In this document: positions 37,614-47,000 of the stretch, piece after piece
Layout of the letters: each line of letters opens with the position of its first letter
Position numbering within the stretch: position 1 is the stretch's first letter
Origin: Aureispira anguillae
GTDB lineage: Bacteria; Bacteroidota; Bacteroidia; Chitinophagales; Saprospiraceae
Direction of reading: 5' to 3'
Length of the DNA stretch: 64,000 bases
NCBI RefSeq assembly: GCF_026000115.1
Contig: NZ_AP026867.1
Location: forward strand, 4,700,001-4,764,000
Position numbers and translations under genes: made by a program
The notes under the pieces: model-generated
Seen by the model: only the letters and a program-made list of their open reading frames with translations
What the model was told of the DNA's origin: nothing
Databases searched by the model: none

Positions 37614-38486
37614 ATGAGATCTATATTTATCCTTTTAATTATTATTAGTACCCACGTTGCTATAACAGCGCAAGATAGCTGGACAGATTATATTATTGGT
37701 CGTCCAATTTCGGGTTATATGGAAGCAAAAAAAGCAACGGCCCAAGAATGGGGCATTCAATACAAAGCCATTGCCGCAGGCTGTGTAATTTCTGACGAAA
37801 TTTCTCAAAAAGCAGCAGAATATGAAAAAAATAATGCGCTTTATTTTGAGACCTTAGCCCGTCAATATGGTACTGACTGGAAGTATTACTTTGAACTTGA
37901 TGTCAAAAAAAAATTAGCAATCGCTCAATCAAAACATCAAACGGAAGTGCTATATGAAATAGTTATGGAAGCAACTCCCAACAAAGCATATTATACCACC
38001 AAACAGCTTGTTGCTAAAGCATGGGGGATTAATTATCAAGCTAAATTTATAACTGGTGAGCTAAGCGAATCGGTCAAAGCAGCAATACAAAAAGATATGT
38101 TGGCAAGTAATGCTTATGAAGTCCAACTCAATACTATTTTTGGAGCCAATTGGAAAGAAACCTTTCTAAAAGAAGTTGCCTTAGCTGTAGCCAAAAACAA
38201 CACAAAACAGACGAATGCTACTTCCAATATGATTTGGACGGATTATGTTTTGGGCAAACCTCATTTAGCTTATTTTGAAGCAAAAGAAGCCCTTGCCAAA
38301 GAATGGGGGATTAACTATCAAGCTAAATTTATGGGCTGTGTTCTCCGTCCTAAGATGGAAAAAGAAAGAAAAAGGGTTAACCAAAAAAACACAGCTTATT
38401 TTGCCGTACTAAATCAACAATATGGCGAAGATTGGAAAAGTCATTTTGATCGAGCTGTTCAGAAAAAATTAGCCTCCCAAAAATAG
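37614..38486 (+). CDS. Secreted protein of three ~90-residue repeats, unknown family
   Basis: 290 residues with a signal peptide (about 1-19, THVAITAQ). The rest is three repeats of about 90 residues. Each has a conserved start (WTDYIIGRP, or a degenerate form in repeat two), the core AKxWGINYQAKF, and an end YGxDWKxxF. Repeats two and three are nearly identical in DNA around their core (near 38029 and 38306), so one duplication is recent. Each repeat looks like three to four helices. I do not recognise the family. It starts 99 bp after metX. Confidence 0.65.
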   Translation: MRSIFILLIIISTHVAITAQDSWTDYIIGRPISGYMEAKKATAQEWGIQYKAIAAGCVISDEISQKAAEYEKNNALYFETLARQYGTDWKYYFELDVKKKLAIAQSKHQTEVLYEIVMEATPNKAYYTTKQLVAKAWGINYQAKFITGELSESVKAAIQKDMLASNAYEVQLNTIFGANWKETFLKEVALAVAKNNTKQTNATSNMIWTDYVLGKPHLAYFEAKEALAKEWGINYQAKFMGCVLRPKMEKERKRVNQKNTAYFAVLNQQYGEDWKSHFDRAVQKKLASQK

Positions 38487-38528
38487 ATTTGAAAATATAG
38501 CTCTTCTATAACTATATTTTCAAATCTA
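38484..38528. terminator. Bidirectional terminator with GATTTGAAAAT core
   Basis: Perfect 17-bp arms (38484-38500 and 38512-38528) and an 11-nt loop between two convergent genes. The stop codon of the three-repeat gene is the first three bases of the left arm. The core resembles the one at 43083-43129. Confidence 0.8.
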
Positions 38529-38543
38529 GCGAACTATCTATCT

Positions 38544-40202
38544 TTATTGGGCAATAGAAATAGGTAGTCTCCATGTTTGTTTGTCCTCTTGAACCACTAA
38601 AAAGTACAAACCATTCGCCACTTCTCCTAGGTTTAAAGCATAAGTAATTTGCCCTCCTTTTAATTGATAATGGATGATTTGTTGCCCTGTAGCAGTATAG
38701 AGCTTTGCCTCCAAATTCTTTTTGGTAATTGCATCAAATTCTAAGGTAAACTGGTGAGCAATTGGATTAGGATATACTTCTAGACCAGAAGTTTCTACTT
38801 TTAGATCATCAACAGCAGAATAGACGGTAAATGGTAAGGTGCAATTCACATTATTTTTTACCTCACACCAACGTAGGGTAAATTCTTGTAAATATAAATT
38901 TGCAATATCAGCATCATGAATAATGAGTGTATTCTCGTCATTGCGTTCTTCTGCTGCGGTTGTCCAATTATGAGAACCAGTTATAACCAGTGGATCAGAA
39001 TTGACATGCTCAGCATCGACAATAGCATACTTGTGGTGTAAATCGGTGGCATGATTGTCTGCTAAAATATTAACCCCTTGTCCTTGTAACCAAGGAAACT
39101 CCGAACCAATATCATTGATATTTTCCATAATTCCATGCTCAAAAACTCCTGATTGGTGCTCATTTCTGATCGCTGTCCCCAATTCATTTCGAGTATAAGA
39201 CAAGATACAAAATTCAATATTGTGATCTGCCGAATACAAACCAGATTCAATTTCATCTGTTGTATGGTCAGAAGGAGAAAAATAAGCCTCAATTGTTTTT
39301 CCCCCAATATTAAAATTGTGTGGTGTATTATCTGCTTTTTGAGCACCAACTTTTGAGTTACTGGCATTATAATTAGCAGTGCTGCTTCCCCACATCTCGT
39401 CAAACTCCATCACATAAGCTTGCGCCAATGCTTGATCCTGAATAGCAATAGAGTTGTTATAATTCGTATACATATCGGTATACGTCCAATTGCAAGAACC
39501 TGTCCATACCCAAGAGCTATTAACCGTATTGGCATCTATTATCATAAACTTATTGTGCATCAAGTCTGAAGAATTAGCATAAAATACAGGGAAAGGGGGA
39601 CTAGGGTTGCTCAAGGCTGCATTGCTAGTCATAGACCCACTATTGGCAATATATCGCACCCGAATGCCATTGTTATGCGCTGTTGTCAAGGCAGCTACAA
39701 TAGCACTTCGAGTGTTATTATAAACAGCAATATCAATGGTGCTTGTTGCTTGATTAATCATAGCAATAATTTCATTTTCAATATTGGCTCCTCCTGAAAC
39801 AATATGCGGGCTATTTCCATTAGAATACAAGGGATCAATCCCCTGATTAAACATCACTCGAATCACTCCTGTTGAATTGGATTGTGTAGTATAACAAGCA
39901 GTAGCTCCCCAAACGGTATCTTGTTCATTAATTAACAGTGGTCGTGCATAATAAAAAGTAGCAGGTTTTAAATTATTCAATCGCACTTGGTGCTCTTGGT
40001 TATTTTTTGGCATTTCCAATTGAATTCCTAGTTCTAAATCGGGGCTTGTTCCATATTGTACGCCCCCCTGCCCTTGTAGAGTAGTAGACCAAGCAAGGGT
40101 AAAGCTATTTTTCTGGATTTCAACCTGCTCGACATTCTGTATTGTTTCTTGTGAAAATAAAAGGGTAGGAACTACCATCAGTAGCAGTAAAAATTTATTC
40201 AT
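38544..40202 (-). CDS. T9SS-secreted phospholipase D-fold protein (two HKD motifs)
   Basis: 552 residues. Signal peptide to about residue 17 (LLFSQ), a fibronectin-III-like domain (about 20-105), and then a PLD domain with two complete HKD motifs: HNKFMIIDANTV followed by TGSCNW, and HHKYAIVDAEHV followed by TGSHNW. Both active-site sets are present, so it should be active as a phosphodiesterase or nuclease. The last ~80 residues are a type A T9SS sorting domain. The product should be exported to the surface or medium; likely substrates are nucleic acids or phospholipids. Confidence 0.88.
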   Translation of the reverse strand: MNKFLLLLMVVPTLLFSQETIQNVEQVEIQKNSFTLAWSTTLQGQGGVQYGTSPDLELGIQLEMPKNNQEHQVRLNNLKPATFYYARPLLINEQDTVWGATACYTTQSNSTGVIRVMFNQGIDPLYSNGNSPHIVSGGANIENEIIAMINQATSTIDIAVYNNTRSAIVAALTTAHNNGIRVRYIANSGSMTSNAALSNPSPPFPVFYANSSDLMHNKFMIIDANTVNSSWVWTGSCNWTYTDMYTNYNNSIAIQDQALAQAYVMEFDEMWGSSTANYNASNSKVGAQKADNTPHNFNIGGKTIEAYFSPSDHTTDEIESGLYSADHNIEFCILSYTRNELGTAIRNEHQSGVFEHGIMENINDIGSEFPWLQGQGVNILADNHATDLHHKYAIVDAEHVNSDPLVITGSHNWTTAAEERNDENTLIIHDADIANLYLQEFTLRWCEVKNNVNCTLPFTVYSAVDDLKVETSGLEVYPNPIAHQFTLEFDAITKKNLEAKLYTATGQQIIHYQLKGGQITYALNLGEVANGLYFLVVQEDKQTWRLPISIAQ

Positions 40203-40401
40203 TTTTATAATTGTTAAAGTTTAAAATTCGTTTATAGGCTAGGGCTGAAACCTTCCTCTTAACTAAAAGATATACTATTTTTGTACGATAAATCTATTTC
40301 TATAAACCATAGAATTATTGTAGTACAAAATCCATTGCTGAATCGTTATAAGGTAATAACAGTTCTTCAATTTACCTAATAGTTAAACTTTATAATTAAT
40401 T

Positions 40402-41299
40402 CAAGTTGCGGTAAATAAAAATGAAGTCTTCTAATAATTGTAATTTAAAGTCGCTAAACAAAATATACAATGGAAGACTTCACAATTGCAATTTACTGTT
40501 TTATTGACGATTATTTAAAAATAAAGAACCGAAAAGCAAGTTCAAAGCGCAAATCATCAGATGCTGAAATTATAACAACAGCTTTGGTTGCTGCTAGATA
40601 TTTTGGCGGCAACTATGTAAAAGCAAGACTTTATCTTAAGGAAGTACACAAATTCAACTTTCCAGATAAATCTAATTTTAGTAGATTGCTAAATAAGCTT
40701 TCTGATACGATTTCGAGTATCTTTTTTGGATTAGGTCAAAGCCTAAAAAAATTAAATACAGATAGTGAATATCTAATAGATTCTTTTCCAGTTACAGTTT
40801 GCAGGAATATTCGAATTCCAAGGTGTAAACTACTTAATCATGAAGCATATAGAGGCAAAAACACATCAAAGAGAGAATACTTCTATGGCTTCAAAGTTCA
40901 GATAATCACAACAAAAGATGGAATACCAGTAGAATACTTTTTATCTGCGGGATCCTATGCTGATATAACAGCGTTTAAAAGTATGAATATTGATTTGCCT
41001 CCAGGAAGCAAATTATATGGAGATAGTGGTTACACTGACTACGAATTTGAAGATTCTTATAAAGAGTTAGAACAAATACACTTGTTGATTGTTCGTAAAT
41101 CAAATTCTAAAAGAAAGGACCATCCATCTTTAACTTTTTTGAAAGACTATATGCGAAAACGAATTGAAATAACCTTCTCTGAAATCACAAATTTCTTTCC
41201 TAGAAAGATACATGCTGTGACGGCTCAAGGGTTTATTTTGAAGATTGTGTTATTCATTTTTGCATTTACTATTGATAAAACCTTATAAACCGCAACTTG
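40402..41299. mobile_element. IS982-family insertion sequence with 8-bp target duplication
   Basis: An intact 898-bp element. The ends share 11 perfect bases (caagttgcggt) and four of the next six. It is flanked by an 8-bp direct repeat aattaatt (40394-40401 and 41300-41307). That repeat is also palindromic, so the exact boundary could shift by a few bases. The single gene inside is a full transposase. It sits between the PLD gene and a T9SS gene without breaking any recognised frame. Confidence 0.85.
40470..41288 (+). CDS. IS982-family transposase
   Basis: 272 residues. The DDE residues fit IS982: Asp104 (YLIDSFPVTVC), Asp185 (LYGDSGYTDYEFED), and the RIEITFSEI motif with Glu233/Glu238. The N-terminal part (SDAEIITTALVAARYFGGNY) is also characteristic. 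The stop codon overlaps the right terminal repeat. No frameshift is seen, so the element may be active. Confidence 0.9.
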   Translation: MEDFTIAIYCFIDDYLKIKNRKASSKRKSSDAEIITTALVAARYFGGNYVKARLYLKEVHKFNFPDKSNFSRLLNKLSDTISSIFFGLGQSLKKLNTDSEYLIDSFPVTVCRNIRIPRCKLLNHEAYRGKNTSKREYFYGFKVQIITTKDGIPVEYFLSAGSYADITAFKSMNIDLPPGSKLYGDSGYTDYEFEDSYKELEQIHLLIVRKSNSKRKDHPSLTFLKDYMRKRIEITFSEITNFFPRKIHAVTAQGFILKIVLFIFAFTIDKTL

Positions 41300-41425
41300 A
41301 ATTAATTATTAAATAGAAAATGTTTATTATCGACATCTCTTCAATCTTAAAAATAGCATCATTTCTTAACTTTATTTTACATTTATAGCCCATTCCCCTC
41401 ATCATCCATCAAATTTAATCAAGAT

Positions 41426-43063
41426 ATGAAAACACTTTTCCTTCTATTCTTCTGTTTTTTATCCGTTTACACCATTGCCCAACCTTTAAGTACAGCTTGG
41501 ATCGCACCTATTCCTGGTAGCCTGTATGAACAAAATAATAGCATGGCACAAGCTCCTTGTGGCGATGTTTATACCGTTGGTTTTTTTCAAGGCACCTTCG
41601 GGTCATTAACCAGTGTTGGTAGTGAAGACGGATTTATTGCTAAATATAATGACCAAGGGCAATTACAATGGATCAAACAATTAGCGGGCACCAGCAGCGA
41701 TCGAGTCAATGGAATTGTTATAGCCAATGATAATGAAATCTATATTGTTGGTGAGTTTAGAGACAAGTTTTATTATAACAATGACAGTCTTGTCAGTCAA
41801 AATCAGTTGGACGTTTTAATTGCTAAATTAGATAGTTCAGGTACCATACAATGGGCAAGTAGTGCCAATGGTTGGGGGTATGAAAGTGGCAATGATATTG
41901 CATTAATGCCGAATGGCAATCTTGTTATTACGGGATACTATGAAAATAATCTTGACTTTGGAGGCTCTAGTTTATTGGCTAATGGCTTAAGAGATATATT
42001 TATTGCAACAATTGACCCACAAGGAAATCCGCAATGGTTAAAAACGCTAAGTGGTCCCGCATTTGAAGAAGGAAAATCGATTGCAACCGATAGTAGTAAT
42101 AACATCTATATTGCAGGATCTTTTAGAGATTTTTTGTATCCCAATGGCAATACAGTCGCAGGCGAAGGAAGCTATGATGTGTATTTAGCTAAATACGACC
42201 AGACAGGGCAACTCCTTTGGATAAAAACAATGGGGGGTCCCGCAGCAGATGAAGGCACCTATGTCAAAGTAGATCACCACCAAAATGTTGTTGTGACAGG
42301 TTGGTACGACCGCTATATACAGGTTGATACCGTATTATTGAGTGGCTCTAAAGAAGAAGATGGTTTTGCTGCTAAGTTTGCTCCCAATGGAGATTTTCTT
42401 TGGGTAATCCCCCTAGCAGGCACCTTTGATGAGCGCACCTATGGCGTTGACTTTGATGCCGATGATAATCTTTATATCATGGGAACCTTGGATAGCCTAC
42501 TAATTTTAGGTGGAGATTCTTTGAATAATCGCCATTTAAATCGCCCAACGGACATTTTTATTGCCAAATATGATGAAGCAGGAAACTATAAATGGGCACA
42601 AACACTAGGGCATTATTACAATGATTTTTGTTATGATTTGTTGGTAAAAGATGCCACTACAATTTACCTCGCAGGAAGTTTCCAAGACACCTCTATATTT
42701 ATAACAGACACCCTAATTAGTCAGAATGATTATGATGTATTTTTAGCTAAATTTGATATAGACACTACAGTTGCTATCCCCAAAATTCCTGCTAATGTCA
42801 CGAACGATATTCAACAGCTTTTACTATACCCTAATCCTAGTCATCAACAAAGCACTCTTTATTATACGCTAACCCAAACGACAGATGTTAACATTCTTAT
42901 TTATGATTTATTGGGTAGCGTTCATCAAACTATTCTGCTAAAAAATCAACCGATAGGCCCGCATCAATTAAAGCTCAATAGACCGTCCAGAGAAGCAGGG
43001 GTTTACTTTGTACAAATCAAAACCAACCGATCCTCCAAGGTAATAGAGTTGCTAGTTGATTAG
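41426..43063 (+). CDS. Secreted SBBP beta-propeller protein with T9SS type A sorting domain
   Basis: 545 residues. Signal peptide to about residue 19 (SVYTIAQ). The body is repeated propeller blades of the SBBP type (DVLIAKLDSSGTIQWA, DIFIATIDPQGNPQWL, DVYLAKYDQTGQLLWI and others), about eight. The final ~80 residues (LLLYPNPSHQQ to SSKVIELLVD) are a type A sorting domain. It is related to the 1,424-residue protein at 20832-25106 but lacks the CDSF repeats. Function is unknown, probably cell-surface. Confidence 0.85.
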   Translation: MKTLFLLFFCFLSVYTIAQPLSTAWIAPIPGSLYEQNNSMAQAPCGDVYTVGFFQGTFGSLTSVGSEDGFIAKYNDQGQLQWIKQLAGTSSDRVNGIVIANDNEIYIVGEFRDKFYYNNDSLVSQNQLDVLIAKLDSSGTIQWASSANGWGYESGNDIALMPNGNLVITGYYENNLDFGGSSLLANGLRDIFIATIDPQGNPQWLKTLSGPAFEEGKSIATDSSNNIYIAGSFRDFLYPNGNTVAGEGSYDVYLAKYDQTGQLLWIKTMGGPAADEGTYVKVDHHQNVVVTGWYDRYIQVDTVLLSGSKEEDGFAAKFAPNGDFLWVIPLAGTFDERTYGVDFDADDNLYIMGTLDSLLILGGDSLNNRHLNRPTDIFIAKYDEAGNYKWAQTLGHYYNDFCYDLLVKDATTIYLAGSFQDTSIFITDTLISQNDYDVFLAKFDIDTTVAIPKIPANVTNDIQQLLLYPNPSHQQSTLYYTLTQTTDVNILIYDLLGSVHQTILLKNQPIGPHQLKLNRPSREAGVYFVQIKTNRSSKVIELLVD

Positions 43064-43082
43064 GTAACTGATGTTCGGTAAA

Positions 43083-43129
43083 TTTGACGATTTGAAAATG
43101 TATCCGTGTTTCATTTTCAAATCGTCAAA
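43083..43129. terminator. Bidirectional terminator with GATTTGAAAAT core
   Basis: Perfect 18-bp arms (43083-43100 and 43112-43129) with an 11-nt loop, between the convergent T9SS propeller gene and the PorP/SprF gene. Arm core and loop length match the palindrome at 38484-38528. Confidence 0.8.
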
Positions 43130-43142
43130 CTAAAAACAGAAG

Positions 43143-44087
43143 TTAAAAAAAACGCTCATTAAAAATTTCTCGATCCTGATCCTTGTGTTTACCTTTTACA
43201 AAACAATAACTAATCATTGCTTCTATAGACCCTGAATTATATCGTTGCAATTGGGTGACGGTAAAATCATAAGCCGCTGCAATTCTAAGCTGTGGAGTAA
43301 TTTGCCACTGCAAAATTGCATCCACAGATGATCCAACACGATAAGTTAACCCCAATAATACTCGTTTAACAAATACAAAACTTACATTTATATCCATTGC
43401 TAATGGTGCATGGAGAACATATTTCATCAATAGATTTTGTTGAATTTGTACCCCTTTGGCTATATCAAAAATAAAGCCCCCCATCAAATAATAATGCTGC
43501 GTAAACTCAGGCTCAATGGTTCCATTAGAAGCCGCTATGTTAAAATCACCCTTATTCACAAAAAGATGTGGAACTGAAATTCCTCCATACCAATGCTTGG
43601 ACTGATAATAGATTCCTGCTCCAAAATTAGGCAAAATTCTACTGGTAGTAGATTGAGGAATAGAAGCATCAAAATTATCAATTAGATCCGCTTGATCCCA
43701 TCGAATTTGAGTATAATACATCGCACCTCTTAAACCCAAACTCAGAAAAGAATTGTCTTTGAACTTTATAATATAAGCATAATTTGTTTCTATGCTTACT
43801 CGATCAGCAAAACCAATTTGATCGTAGGTAAGTGACAAACCTAAGCCCACTCGCTTTTTCCAAACGGCACCATGTGCATTAAAAGTTGCCGTTTGGGGAG
43901 CCCGTTCGATTCCAATCCATTGTTTTCTATAAATAGCAGATAAACAAAGCACCGATTTGGTTCCAGCGTAAGCTGGGTTAAAATTCAGTTTATTAAACAT
44001 AAACTGGGTGTATTGTATGTCTTGTTGTGCATGACTACTCAAAGAAATCAATAAGACAGACCAACAGAGTAATATAATTTTTTTCAT
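43143..44087 (-). CDS. PorP/SprF-family T9SS outer-membrane protein
   Basis: 314 residues. Signal peptide (SSHAQQ at about residue 20), followed by QDIQYTQFMFNKLNFNPAYAG, written here in part, the PorP/SprF start motif. A barrel of alternating strands ends with a Lys-rich tail. SprF is needed to secrete SprB in Flavobacterium, and related proteins are usually encoded beside one giant cargo gene. Here the giant adhesin gene ends only 11 bp upstream, so this is its likely cognate partner. Confidence 0.93.
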   Translation of the reverse strand: MKKIILLCWSVLLISLSSHAQQDIQYTQFMFNKLNFNPAYAGTKSVLCLSAIYRKQWIGIERAPQTATFNAHGAVWKKRVGLGLSLTYDQIGFADRVSIETNYAYIIKFKDNSFLSLGLRGAMYYTQIRWDQADLIDNFDASIPQSTTSRILPNFGAGIYYQSKHWYGGISVPHLFVNKGDFNIAASNGTIEPEFTQHYYLMGGFIFDIAKGVQIQQNLLMKYVLHAPLAMDINVSFVFVKRVLLGLTYRVGSSVDAILQWQITPQLRIAAAYDFTVTQLQRYNSGSIEAMISYCFVKGKHKDQDREIFNERFF

Positions 44088-44098
44088 AGCAGTTTGTT

Positions 44099-47000
44099 TT
44101 ATCGTTTAATTTCAATAGATCCATTTTGGGGTTGTTTGCCTTCGATTTGTAAAATATAAAAATAAACCCCATCTGGCAATGGTTGATTCCTATGGGTACC
44201 ATCCCAATCGCTTTGATAATTATCGGTTTCGAAGACTACATTGCCCCAACGATTAAAGATGTATAAAGCTCCTTTTTCATTGGTATTACTCAAACAAGGA
44301 ATGACAAAAAAGTCGTTTCGACCATCTCCATTTGGCGTAAATGCAGTTGGGGTATAGCAATCACCAGGCGGTTGAATTCCTATTGTTACCAAAGCGGTAT
44401 CACAAACAACAGGGCAATCGCTATTGCAGATTTCATAAATAAAATATTGATTTAATACTGCTCCATTAATGTCTACTTCAAATTGCCCATTACCCAAACT
44501 TGTCATTTGACCGTCTATCATTGGCGTATGAATCATAATATCCCAATTGGGTGGCAAAGTATCGTTTAGAATAGCATCAACAGTAGCAATAGAGCCATCT
44601 GGTATCAAGTTAAAACTATCCATTGTAGCCCGTGGCCATACATCGTCTAAGATGATATACATCGTGTCAGAAGAATAATTGGTACAAACTCCATTAGACA
44701 ATGACCAGATCATCATACTGGTATCTTGCGTAAAGTTTTTGACAAGCGTAGTTGCCGAATCAGGGTCAACAATAATCGCACTTGAAGGGGTAGACCAAAG
44801 CCCCTGCCCTAGCGTAGAAACCATTGCAGCCATATTGAGGCTATCAGGGCTACAGGTTACATCTGGTCCAGCGATTGCCTGATCTGTTGGAATAGCATCA
44901 ATAGTAACGATAATAGTATCGGTAGCATGTACACCACAAAAACTATTGGTCAGCTCCCATACAAATACATACGAATTGCCCGCTACCAATCCATTAACAG
45001 CCGTCACAGAATCTGCTGGTTGATCAATTAATACTCCTGTATTAGCTTGCGCCGTACTTTGAAGCCACTGTCCTGTACTTGTTGTTAATGGACTAGCCGC
45101 CAAATTGATGGTGGTATCCTCGCACCAATTCTGATCCAGCCCCGCATTGGCTAAATCTGGGCTTGGTAAAATAACATGGATGATCACCGAATCGGTCGAA
45201 AGATTGGAACAAGTAGCATTGGACAATGTCCAATAAAAAACGTTCATTCCAACAGGCAGGTTATAAACTAAGCTGTTAGGATCATTAGGGTTGGTAATGG
45301 TTGCTCCCGAATGTGTTGTCCACGTTCCTAGCAATGTTCCTGAGACCGAACTTGCCGAAAGATAAGTTGAATCTGTTGTACACAAAATTTGTGCGTTTCC
45401 AGCAAAAGCGGAAGCCGTAGTATCCAAAACCGTTATTTCTGCTATACAATTTCCAGTATTACCACTTGAGTCTGTTACGGTCAATACGATGCTGTTAAGT
45501 CCTATATCTGGGCAATTAAAAGTATCCTGACTCAAAGAAAAGCCTTGCAGCGCACAATTGTCAACACTTCCTCCATCAAAATCAATGGCATTAACATGAA
45601 TCGTTGTTCCTGAGAAAAATAATGTATCATTGAGGCAAACCGCTGTAGGAGAAATTGTATCTCGAACCGTTACTTGTGTAATGCATGAATCCCGATTTCC
45701 GCTTTGATCGGTTACAAACATTTTCACAGCATGAGGATTAACCGCCAATGCACTACAATCAAAAGTATTGGTTGACAAACTATAATTCGTAATCGAACAG
45801 TTATCGATACTTCCATTATCTACATCCATCACTTGAAGTGTAGCCAAGTTTGTACTAGGATCAATAAAAACAGTTGTATTAAGGTGACAATTCGCAACAG
45901 GAGCCGCAACATCTTCTAAATAAACAGTTGTTGTACAAGAATCTACATTTCCACTAATATCCGTTCCTATCAAGGTAACATTGGTTGCCCCCAAATGGCT
46001 ACAATCTAGCGTCAACGAAGGTTGGCCATTAATGGTTAAGTTAGGCACACTACAGTTATCGCTAGTACCAGCATTAATCATCAACGGATTCACTACAACA
46101 TTAGGTCCTGTCAACTGAATGGTATCGGGTCTACAATTGACAATGGGGTTAATGGTATCGGTTACAATTACCGTAGTGATACAAGTAGAAGTATTGCCTG
46201 TTGCATCTCTAACCACTAAGGTTATCGGATTAGGGTTATTGGTTACGTTAGTAGCATTAAAGGTAGCATTGGGCAAACCTCCAACGGTAAAATTTAATGA
46301 ACTACTACAGTTATCTGTACTCCCATTATTCAAAAGTGTTGATGGAATAGAAGCAAAACAAGTATTGTCTAAATAAACCGTCAAAATACCTGGTCCAATA
46401 CAATTTGCCGTTGGAGGAATGGTATCTAAAATTGTAATATTAGCAGCACATTGTGTCGTATTGCCAGATATATCTGTAATGATAAGTTGTACCGTATTGG
46501 TTCCTACTTGAGAACAATTAAAGTTAACGGATGGCAAACCATTTACGGTAGCGGTAAAGGCACAGTTATCACTGCTTCCCGCATCAATAAGATTCGGGGT
46601 GATTGTTGTAATTCCCGTATTTCCTAAATAAAGCATGGTATCATGACACAGTGCCGTTGGATTAATTGGATCGTTTACGATAATATTAGCCACACAATTA
46701 TTTTGGTTTCCAGAGCCATCTAGCACTGATAGGGTTACGGCAGTAGTTCCTGTGTTAGCACAGGAATAAGCAAATGAATCCGTTCCATTTACAAGCATGG
46801 TGTGAATACCACAAAAATCAAAACTTCCACTGTTTATATCTTGTGGTGTAACCCATCCATTCCCCATTGTATCTAATTGAACCGTATAAGGAAGTGATGA
46901 ACAATTGGCTACTGGTGGTACGGTATCCAAAACAGTAATAGAGGTCACACAACTTGCTGTATTTCCTGAAATATCGGTGACAATAACCTGAACGGAATGT

